A stretch of 64,000 nucleotides of DNA from Phycisphaerae bacterium. GTDB lineage: Bacteria; Planctomycetota; Phycisphaerae; UBA1845. The notes beneath the pieces are model-generated. The model saw nothing but the letters and a program-made list of their open reading frames with translations. It was not told the origin of the DNA and ran no database searches. The stretch is from assembly GCA_028289375.1 (NCBI GenBank), contig JANQQK010000002.1, positions 41,006 to 105,005 on the forward strand. The letters run 5' to 3'. Position 1 is the first letter of the stretch; every line of letters begins with the position of its first letter. Shown here one piece after another: positions 17,767 to 26,900 of this stretch. Both the position numbers and the translations under genes were made by a program.

Positions 17767-18489
17767 TGGACCGCAGCAGCAAAGCGCATCCAAAATAGAC
17801 AAACCGGGCATGAATTCGCCGTGCGGCTGGCGATAATGAGGCATCTCGACGTGCGCGTATTGCAAGTCGATTCCGCACACTGCGAACATCTCCTCGCTCA
17901 TGTATTTGCGTGCGCCCTTGCCGGACAAGTAGCGCTGGCCGCCGACATGTCTGACGATGTCGATCAGCCGTTGCGTGGAACTCGACGCAATGTTCATCGA
18001 TGACGCCTTGACCATCGGCGTATTGATACCGAGGTAGCGGCACACGTGCTGGATGGTGGCGAATCCAACGTCCGCCAGCGACGTGCCAGAACGTGATGCC
18101 AATGCCAAGACAGGGTCGATGACATTGTCCTGCACGTCATCGTGGTACGCACATCTGCCATAGGCGTGCTGCACCGACCGCTGGTGTTTCTCAACCCAGC
18201 CCTGTCCGTGATCGGGCATGATCTCGTTGATGCACGCGTGGTAATGACCCTTGTTTCGCGTTGGAATCGTAAGCCACGAGACGCCCTGCGATGTCTTGAT
18301 GCGATTGCGATGGATGAAGCCGCGTCGAACGAACTGCACATCATCGAGGACCACAAAGAGGTCGCACGAGGCGACCTTGTGGAAAAAGCCAAGCCATCCA
18401 AAGTAGTTGGGTTGATGAATGGCGACCGTTGTCGGCGCGTGCACGGTCGCCGTGGTGGCTGGCTGCGATGAAAGAGACGCAGTCGTCAT
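17734..18489 (-). CDS. WbqC family protein
   Basis: A 251-residue WbqC-family protein. The diagnostic opening TVAIHQPNYFGWLGFFHK (20-37) is followed by FVVLDDVQFVRRGFIHRNRI, and CGIDLQYAHVEMPHYRQPHG lies near the end. WbqC proteins occur in O-antigen and glycolipid clusters and are thought to act in amino-sugar or amino-acid modification of glycans, but their reaction is not firmly established. The first 18 residues (Thr/Ser/Ala-rich) are variable. It is 6 bp upstream of the methyltransferase stop's neighbour on the same strand, so it is likely the last gene of a PIG-L, methyltransferase, WbqC transcript. The tail overlaps the convergent KamA-like gene. Confidence 0.9.
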   Translation of the reverse strand: MTTASLSSQPATTATVHAPTTVAIHQPNYFGWLGFFHKVASCDLFVVLDDVQFVRRGFIHRNRIKTSQGVSWLTIPTRNKGHYHACINEIMPDHGQGWVEKHQRSVQHAYGRCAYHDDVQDNVIDPVLALASRSGTSLADVGFATIQHVCRYLGINTPMVKASSMNIASSSTQRLIDIVRHVGGQRYLSGKGARKYMSEEMFAVCGIDLQYAHVEMPHYRQPHGEFMPGLSILDALCCCGPSTREMLQSAG

Positions 18490-18495
18490 GATCGA

Positions 18496-19122
18496 TCAGC
18501 GTTTGTAGACGAATACAGTGAAATCGTTGGTGCGGTAGTCGTGCCTCAGCATAAATGGCAAGCGATGCTTCTCGACGTGTGCGACGATTTCTGATGGCAG
18601 CCAGTAGTGCACGTCCGGGTTGTCGTTGCCGCTGAGCTTGCTCACGAAGTTCATGGCCACGCCCTTCGCGGCGGCATCGAGCATGCGGTCGATGGTGTCG
18701 AAGGTGCGTTTGACCGTGTTGGGCGTCTTGAGGTTGAAGATGCCGGACTCAAAGACGTAGTCGAACTCGCCTTCCTTGAACGGGTTGCCGAGAATATCGC
18801 GGCACTGACAGTTGATTCCCGGGTACTTCTCCTGCGCGGCGTCGAGCATGTCGGGATTGATATCGATTCCGAGGTACGACCCGTACGAGATGCCGCGATT
18901 GGCAAGGTAGCGAGAGAAGTCTCCCAGACCACAGCCAACATCGAGGATGGAGGCACGGTTCAAGTCACCAACCTGCAGAAGCACTTCGAATCGCTGCTCC
19001 TGGGAGAACCGGCTATTCCAAATGACACGTGCGTCATCGCTGCCGTATTCGCGGAGCAGATGTGAATGGTAATTGATAATGACTTCGTCTGCCGGCGACA
19101 GGGCTGCTTCAGCGACGCTCAC
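18496..19122 (-). CDS. Class I SAM-dependent methyltransferase
   Basis: A 208-residue Rossmann methyltransferase. Motif I is ILDVGCGLGDFSRYL (about 58-72) and the acidic end of strand 2 is GIDINPDML. The FDYVFESGIFN region corresponds to motif IV. The start chosen is the GTG at 19120-19122, because AAGGAGC lies about nine bases upstream. The frame is open to 19299, but the added residues are Arg/His-rich and overlap the PIG-L gene. The target is unknown; context (PIG-L deacetylase, WbqC, glycosyltransferase) favours O- or N-methylation of a sugar. The C-terminus ends HDYRTNDFTVFVYKR, typical of sugar or small-molecule methyltransferases of this group. Confidence 0.88.
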   Translation of the reverse strand: MSVAEAALSPADEVIINYHSHLLREYGSDDARVIWNSRFSQEQRFEVLLQVGDLNRASILDVGCGLGDFSRYLANRGISYGSYLGIDINPDMLDAAQEKYPGINCQCRDILGNPFKEGEFDYVFESGIFNLKTPNTVKRTFDTIDRMLDAAAKGVAMNFVSKLSGNDNPDVHYWLPSEIVAHVEKHRLPFMLRHDYRTNDFTVFVYKR

Positions 19123-19154
19123 GGTCTTGCTCCTTCGTGCGAAAGACAACAGAG

Positions 19155-19796
19155 TCAATGATAAACGGTGCGAACAACGTCGAACGCTTCGGCGAATTCC
19201 GTCCCGATCGCGACACCTCGCGTGCGGGCCAATCCCCGCGTAAAGCTCTCGGCCATGTAGGGACCGTCGCGCTGTGATTCGTAATGGGACAATGCACACA
19301 CTTTCCGCTCAATGTGCCGCTCGTGCAGATTGACGAACGCGGTTGTGCGGAAGGCAATGTTGTTCCATGGCATTTCGTAGGCGTAGATCGTCGTCCGCTT
19401 GAAAGCGCGGTGGCCTTCATGGGCGACGGTTGCGTGGTCCTGATGGAGGTCGTCGGTGGTGGGGAGAAAGACGAGATCGGGGTCCAGCTCGTTGTTGAGG
19501 CGAACGAGGTCGTCGAGAATCTCCTGCCGATACATCGCCAATCGCCGGACGGGGTAGCGGTAGATCAGAAGATGCGCCTGCGGGACCGGCAGCTCTTCGA
19601 TGGCTTTGCGTGCTTCGACCTCACGGACGCCCTTCGGCCAGCCCGGTGGCAGCGAATCTTCGCAGAGACTGAACGTGGCAATGTAGACCTTGGCGCCCTG
19701 CTCGGTCAGCCTGGCGATGGTTCCGCCGCATCCCAACTCCGCGTCATCGGGGTGTGGGGCGAGCACGAGCACGTTGTGCGGTTTGCCGATCGTCAA
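19155..19796 (-). CDS. PIG-L/LmbE family deacetylase
   Basis: A 213-residue zinc-dependent N-deacetylase of the LmbE fold. The metal site is APHPDDAELGCGG at 13-25 (HPDD), with HQDHATVAHEGHRAFK at about 118-133 supplying the further His ligand and the catalytic HxxH region. These enzymes remove acetyl from N-acetyl-glucosamine units of glycans and glycolipids. The start is a TTG at 19794-19796 with GGAGAG about five bases upstream; the overlapping ATG at 19798-19800 is in another frame. It is the first gene of the minus-strand transcript that continues into the methyltransferase and WbqC genes. It probably prepares an amino sugar for further modification. Confidence 0.9.
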   Translation of the reverse strand: MTIGKPHNVLVLAPHPDDAELGCGGTIARLTEQGAKVYIATFSLCEDSLPPGWPKGVREVEARKAIEELPVPQAHLLIYRYPVRRLAMYRQEILDDLVRLNNELDPDLVFLPTTDDLHQDHATVAHEGHRAFKRTTIYAYEMPWNNIAFRTTAFVNLHERHIERKVCALSHYESQRDGPYMAESFTRGLARTRGVAIGTEFAEAFDVVRTVYH

Positions 19797-19911
19797 CCAT
19801 TCTCTCCATTATCGGACCATTGCATACCGATAACCTCACCTAGTTTGTCGGCATCGACGCGATCTGAGTTGACGCATTCACGTGAGACAGGCGTGGCGCA
19901 CAGAAAAGGCC

Positions 19912-19993
19912 GGCCTGCAGCCAGCTTGAAGCTGGCCACAGGCCGACCGAGATACGCGTTGGGTGTGGTCCGCCCGTCACGGACGGACCACAC
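19912..19993 (-). terminator. Two strong hairpins after the giant-protein gene
   Basis: Hairpin 1 (19912-19944) pairs ggcctg and gccagctt with aagctggc and caggcc around a single-base centre. Hairpin 2 (19963-19993) has a 10-bp perfect stem, gtgtggtccg at 19963-19972 and cggaccacac at 19984-19993. They lie just past the stop of the 2835-residue protein, which is transcribed leftward, and about 120 bp before the PIG-L start. There is no clear T-run, so factor-dependent or structural termination, or mRNA 3'-end stabilisation, is more likely than classic intrinsic termination. Confidence 0.55.
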
Positions 19994-20007
19994 GGATGAT
20001 CAATTCA

Positions 20008-20955
20008 CTAACGTTGCGAACGCTCCGACGAGACCACGATGACGGCCACGTCGTTTCCAGCCTGCACCGCCGTCTGAACGCTGCCGTCGGTCCAGAGACC
20101 CACGTGCTCGGTCATGGCGGAGAGGTTCACAACGCCGGTGGCGTCCTCGGGCACGCTGAACGAGAACGTTCCCACGTACGCCCGCTTGCCGGTTGCCACT
20201 TCGACGCCACTACCATGCAACGCGCCACCGACACGACCCAACTCGGAGTCAAGGGCCGGGAAGCTGTACATGCCGGCGAACACGTAGTCGCGGCGATCGG
20301 TATCGACGCTGACCGCACTCAGAGCGAGTCTGGACGACGTCTTGCCAACCAGTGCTGCGTTCACGGCGTACTCGAAACCGATCACGCCGGCAGCATCGGC
20401 CACGTAGACATCGACGACGACATTCTCGCCCGCACGGACCGAGCGTGAGCGCGGCACGATCTGGAATCGGGCGTTGCCGTTGCCATGCGTCGACGACTTG
20501 GTTGAATCAAGGGCCGGTAGGTCATCCGAAGCAGCAGCCGGACCACAGCCACCCGCCGAAGGCGGCGGTGATGCGTCGCAGCCACCACCGGATGGTGGAA
20601 CCGGACAGTTGAACGGATTGGCACCGCCGAACGCAGCCACGATACCGAGGATGTCATCGGTCGAAAGCGGGACACCGCTCGGGCCCTTGCAACTGCCCGG
20701 AGTTGCCACGGAGCAACCGGCAGCACCAGGATCCCAGATGTCCGCATTCGGGCATGCACAGTAGTTACCGAAACCTGCGACCGCACAGAGAATGTCGTCC
20801 GTCTGGACGAATCCTGAGAAGGACGAACAGGTGTTGCCATGCCGACGCTGGCAGGAGACGCACTGTCCGTTCTCACAGTAGTGGTAGTCGCAGACATCCG
20901 GCGGCGAGCCAAGCGCGATGCCATCGAGGTAGCAGTCGCAGTCACGCATACACGG
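20008..20955 (-). other. C-terminal dockerin-like plus cohesin-like module
   Basis: This part encodes CMRDCDC...DVCDYHYC, two TDDIL units (TDDILCAVAGFG and STDDILGIVAAFGG), a low-complexity Pro/Gly linker, and a beta-sandwich of about 150 residues with AGENVVVDVYVADAAGVIGF and DYVFAGMYSF. The same order occurs at 29007-29995 in the neighbouring beta-helix protein. The first half resembles dockerin EF-hand repeats and the second half cohesin-type domains. That naming is by pattern only. Confidence 0.6.
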
Positions 20956-23900
20956 AATGCCACCACCACACTGCGTGTTGGTGCAATCTGACCCCGGACC
21001 TTGCGGCGTACCACCAAGATCTGTACAGCAGCATGGGTCCAGATCCTCACACGTGCCATCCGGCAAGCAGCAGGCTTCGAGCGCACACTGCACCGAGATG
21101 TTCGCGCTGTAGTTCAGACCGCTCACGATCGCCAGCGTATCACGCAGATACACGTGCAACCGGTTCGTGCCGGAGTTCACCGTGATCGGTGCCGGGCCAA
21201 GGACGGTCTGAGCCCCGAATCCGCCACCGGCGAATCCTGGAACAGGCACACCGTTCATGTAGACACCGATCGGGTTCGGTCCGGCGGCGACGTCGCCGAT
21301 CCGGTCATCTGCGGCGAACGCAAACTCGATGCGTGCAGCCAGCGGATCCGGACAGCAGACCTCGAACTCATGGCAGAACAACGCCGAACCAGCGGTCCGC
21401 GATGGCGTCAGGCCGATCCACTGCGCGGCTGGGTCAGCCAGCAGGACACCGAAGCTGCCCGGCAACCAGGCGGCGATCGGCGAGATGATCCGCGCCGGAG
21501 GCCCATCACAGGCAGCGGCGAAGTCGGCATTGTTAAATGCAGCCGCTGACAGCGGAGCAGCACCCGGACCGGTCAGCATGGTAATCTCCGCATCGGGAGC
21601 ACCAACCAGACCATTGCCGCTTCGCAACGTGATGACGGTTCCGGCATCGTCGAGGTCGCAGTCGCAGACATCGTCAATACCGTTGCCGTTTGCATCGCCC
21701 TGACAGTTCGTACCGGCACCCTGGAAATCGCCGTCAAGGTCCTCGCAGCACGTCGAGTCAGCCGAGATGCAGTCGTCGTTGACACCGTCCAGATCACGGT
21801 CGATGCAGCACGCACCGGTTACACCACAGGTCGATCCCGGACCGGCGAACGAGCCGCCAAGTCCTTCGCAATCGCTCTGTGTGATGATCGAACAACTCTC
21901 AGCCAATGTATCACCATCAGCATCGAAGCAGCACGCACCGATGACCGGCGGTTCCGCACATTCGCACGTCAGAACCGCACCTTCGAGGTTCGGACTGACC
22001 GTCACCGTGCTCGAGCCGGTCGACACGCCGTTGGCATGGACCAGGCAATCGCCGGTCAACGGAGCCGGGCAAGCACCCGGACAGAAGACGACGTCAGCAT
22101 CGACACCGATCGGACCACAGACATCCTCAGGATCGGCACACTCGCACTGCGTCACAACAGGGACGCCCATGACGATCGTGACGAACTTCGGACGGCAGCG
22201 TCCGTTCGTGCCCGGTTCCTGCTTGCAATCCGTCGCCTGCAACGCGGCACACGGGTCGACCGCCGGATCAAACGGCAGCGGACAGAGCGGCTCGCAGTCA
22301 CAGCAGACAGTCACAGCACCGGTCACAGGATCAAACGATCGCGACTCGACACACGTCTCACCCGGTGGGCAGAAGCCCTCGCAGGTTGGCGACGTTGGCG
22401 GCTGCAGCGAACTTGGCACTGGCTGACACTCGTCCGGACTGCGGCAATCGCAATCCAGGACACGCGTGCCAAAGACCGGGTGCTGCTCGATGCAGCGTGG
22501 GATGCACACGTCCATCGGATCCGGACAAACCGTCTGCGTGCAGGCACTGTTGTCCGGCAGCGGTTCACATGCTTCCGGATCAGGCACGCAATCGCAGCAG
22601 ATCTTCTCGATGCCGGTATTCGGATCGATGGAGACCGAACGCTGACACGTCTGTCCCGGCGGACAGTCATCCACACAGAACGGAGCCGTGCCATCAGCCG
22701 GCGCCTCGATGAAGCAATCGCCCTCACCGACACAATCGCAATCGATCGCATCGACCGCACCGGTCAACGGGTCGTACGAGACGCACTTGGTGCGACACTC
22801 GTCCGTCGGATCCGGACAGGTTGTGGCATTGCAGAACGGCGTGCCTGGAATCGGCTCGCAGACCGGCAACGGTTCGCAGTCGCAGCAGAGCTTCTGCTGA
22901 CCCGTCGCAGGATCGATCGACAGTGTTTCCACACACGTCTCGCCCGGTGGGCATTCACCCGTGCAGCGGAGCAATCCACCAACAACTTCCGGACGACAAT
23001 CGTTCTCCTCGCGACAGTCACAGTCGATGACACGCAGGTCGCCGGTCTGCGGATTGAACGCGAGACAGCTCGGGATGCACTCTTCCGGATCGGGACAATC
23101 AAACGGCGCGCAATCCAGGTTACCCGGCAACGGCTCACAGTCAGGCTGCGGACAGTCGACGGTCGCGCAATCCGTGCCAGCACCCTGCGGCGTACCGCCG
23201 AGATCCTCACAGCAGCACGGATCGATGTCATCGCACGTGCCATCCGGGAAGCAACAGGCTTCCGGTCGGCATTCGTACTCGATCGTGGCTGAGAAGATGG
23301 CCGCACTGGCCACGGCGAACTGATCACGCAGGTAGACGTGCAATGTGTTGGTGCCGGAGTTCAGCGCGATCGGTGTGATCGGGAACGTCGTCTGCGTTCC
23401 GAATCCAACCGCCGAGTGACCCGGTACCGGCACGTTATTGATGAACACGCCAATCGGGTTTGGACCACCGGCTGGATCACCGAGGCGATCATCACCGGCG
23501 AAGGCGAACTCGATGGTGGCAGCGGACAACGACGCATCCGGACAGCACACCTCAAACTCGTAGCAGTACAGCTGCGAGGTCGGCGTCAGGAACTGGTTCG
23601 CACCAATCCACTGCGCGAACGGGTCAGCCGGCAGGATGCCGCCGCTACCCGGCAGATAGACCGCCAACGGATTGACGATGTCTGCAGGCGGACGCTTGCA
23701 CGCACGACGGAAGACATTCGCCGTGAACGGTGTGGCCGACAGTGGCGCAGCCGCGCCGCCATTCAACGCGGTGATGTTCGCGTCGAGGCCACCCACGATG
23801 CCGTTGCCGCTACGCAGGATCATGCGACGCGTGGTCTGCTGATCACAATCGCAGGCGTCGTCAATCATGTTGCCGTTCACGTCGCCGAGGCAGACGCTAC

Positions 23901-26900
23901 CGGCACCGTTGAACGTACCACTGAGATCCTCGCAGCAGGTCGAGTCCATGACGTCACAGCTTTCCTGAACGCCGTCACCGTCCGTGTCGTAGCAGCACGA
24001 ACCGATAACACCGCACGTCGAGCCAACGCCGTGGAATGCACCACCCTGGGCGGCACAACCAGCCGCGGTGAAGATACCGCACGACTCGCTGACACCATCA
24101 CCATCGGCGTCGAAGCAGCAGGCTCCGACCGGCGGCGGCAGATCAACGCACTCGCACTTCACTTCACTGCCATTGGCCACCGCACCGGCATTGAGGACGC
24201 TCGTGCCTTGCGCGATGCCGTTGACCGTGATCTCGCAAACCGCACCCTGCGGGCAATCGCCCTCGCAGAACAGCTCAAGATCAATGGCGCCCGGAATCTG
24301 ACGCACGCGGACAGGATCGCAAATCGTCTCAGCCGGGAAGCAGTCGCAGACGGTGGCGGTCACGATCGGACCGGCAGGTCCATCTTCAACCGTCACGCAC
24401 TGCGGCAGGCAAACGTCGGCTGTTGCATCCGGCTGGCAATCCTGCATCTGCAAAGGTGCACAGATGCCGAGATTGTTCGGTTCCGGACAGACTGGTCCCG
24501 GATCACCGCTGCAGTTGCACTTGACCTCATCACCATCGTTCACCTGACCGGAGTCGATGTTGGTGACGCCCTGAGCCACACCATTGATGTGGATCTGGCA
24601 GAACTGACCCGGAGGACAATCCTGACCGCTGCAACTCAGGTTTGAGAGCGGTGTGCCCGGAATCGGTGTCACGCGGACAGGGCCGCATGTCGGACCAGGC
24701 TCGATGCACTCGCACGCCTCAGCCGTTGGCTGCGGACCATTGCCCGTGCCGTCGTCGATGATGCGGACGCACGTCGGCAGACAGAAGTCGTTCGGACCAC
24801 CGTCGAGGCACTCGGTCGTCTGCAACGCTGCGCAGAGGTTCTGGTTTTGCAGCAATGGACAGACTTCAGGCTCATCGTCTTCGCAGACGCACTTGACCTC
24901 AGTGCCCGCAGGCGGATCAACAAGCGTCAGCACGCTGGAGCCCGTGCCCATGTTGTTCAACTGGACAGCACAGATTGCACCCGGTGGGCAGATACCCTCG
25001 CAAGTGAACGTGTATTCGTTGTTGGCGGTGACGGTGATGTCGACCGGGCCGCATGGACCGTCAATGTCAACGCAGTCGCACAACGAGGCCGTCGGAACGG
25101 CTGGGTTGCCCGCGACACCGTCATCGGTGAACGTCACGCACAGAGCCTCACAGAACTCACCGTTGCCGTCGATCAGGCAGTCGGTCAACTGACGCGGCTG
25201 ACAGATGTTGGTACCCGATGGTTCCTCGCATACCGGCGGAGGATCGTCGGCGCAGAAGCACTTGAACTCCTCATCAATCGCAGGATTGCTTACACTGAGG
25301 AGGCTTTGGCCGGTGTTCGTGAACGTTCCACCAAAACCGCGATGGACCGTGCAGGTCGCCCCCGGAGGACAATCGCCGTCGCAGACAAAGCGATACTCAT
25401 TGGGAATATCCTCGAAGACCTGAATCGGTCCGCAAGGCGTATCGTCCGCAACGCAATCGCACAGCAACGCACCAGGGTTGGTGCCACCCATGCCGTCCGG
25501 CTCAATGATCACACACAGCGGTTCGCACGTTTGCGCTGCGTTGTCGGCGATGCAATCCGTCGCCTGACGCGATGCGCAGACCGTCGAACCCGCAGGTTCC
25601 GGACAGAGCGTTACCGGGTCGGGCTCACACGTGCAGCAAACATCCATCAAGCCCGTCGTCGGGTCAACGATGGTCTCGGTCCGCACGCAAGTCTCGCCCG
25701 GTGGACACGCGTCGAAACAGATCGGATCGACTGGCCCAAAATCGACATGGCACTCACCCTGACCCACACAGTCGCAGTCAACGATCGTCTGCGTGCCTGT
25801 CAGTGGATCGAAACGCATGCAACGCGGCAGACATTGTTCGATGCCTAATGGATCGGGACACATGAATGGCTCGCAGGCGGAACCATCGTCATTGGGCACG
25901 CACTCCGGCTCACAAACGTCAGCAATCATGTTGCCGTCCAAGTCGGCGCAGTCCGTACCATCGCCCTGATAGACACCACCACGCGACGCGCAGTCGCCCA
26001 CGGTCGTCACGATGCAATCGAACGGCGGATCATCCAGACAGCACGCACCGCGAGGCTGCGGCTCGAGCACCTGACACCACAGCGTCAGTGCGTCGATGTC
26101 ATCAGCGAGCGGCGTTTGCAAGAGCGGAATGCTGAAACCGGTCAGCGTCGAGGCGTAGATCATCTTTGGATCAAGCCCACCCGACTCGTCACCCGTCGTG
26201 CAAGGATCGTCCTCGTCGACACTGTAGAGCACGGCGAAGACCAATCCCGCACCCGCCGAATCCGGCAACCACGCGAATTCAAACGCGTCAATGTCGGCGT
26301 CTTCGGAGATGCCAAGATGACTTTCGTCGATGACCTGAACAGAACCACCTGGAAGTCGTTCATAGATGCCGCCCGGATCGAGCGTACCCAGATAGGCTTC
26401 GTGGTCGGGACTGAAGAACCAGAGCGGACACGACCCGTTCGGACCGGCCGAGATGACGATATCCAGTGAGTCGACGTCGTCGTCGTCTGGCTCGGCTCCT
26501 GGTGGCGGGTTCGGTGTCAGGCTTCCATGTACACCGATTTCGTCGGTGTACGGGAACAACGCGCCGACAGCCAGCGGCGGGAATCCCGGCGCTGTCGCAA
26601 CGGACCAGATTTCGTCCTGACCCGGCGTCGTGCCATACGTCAGACCAGCCGGCGACGGCGATGTCACAGGCACATCACCCACAGGCCAACCTGGTGCGTT
26701 GTCGTCGTCGTACGAGATGGCCATGAACTGCGGCTCGAAGATGCAACCGGACATCAGGTCGGCCTGGAAAATCGGCGAACCGAGTGGACCGGACGGATCG
26801 ACGACACCAACAAGGGATACGTCAAGCTGGTCGTGGCCATCAAGATCGAAGTAATCGCGATAACACGTCAGCTCGCACGGCCCCGTGCACAAGCCAACAG

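Noticed and set aside
22036..23292. Arg-rich plus-strand frame of 418 codons
   Set aside because: Antisense shadow of the Cys-rich repeats; composition is explained by the reverse complement of Cys/Asp/Pro codons.
24140..25610. CRISPR array from the regular spacing
   Set aside because: The periodicity is about 370 bp, protein-coding and degenerate at DNA level; no short identical repeats are present.
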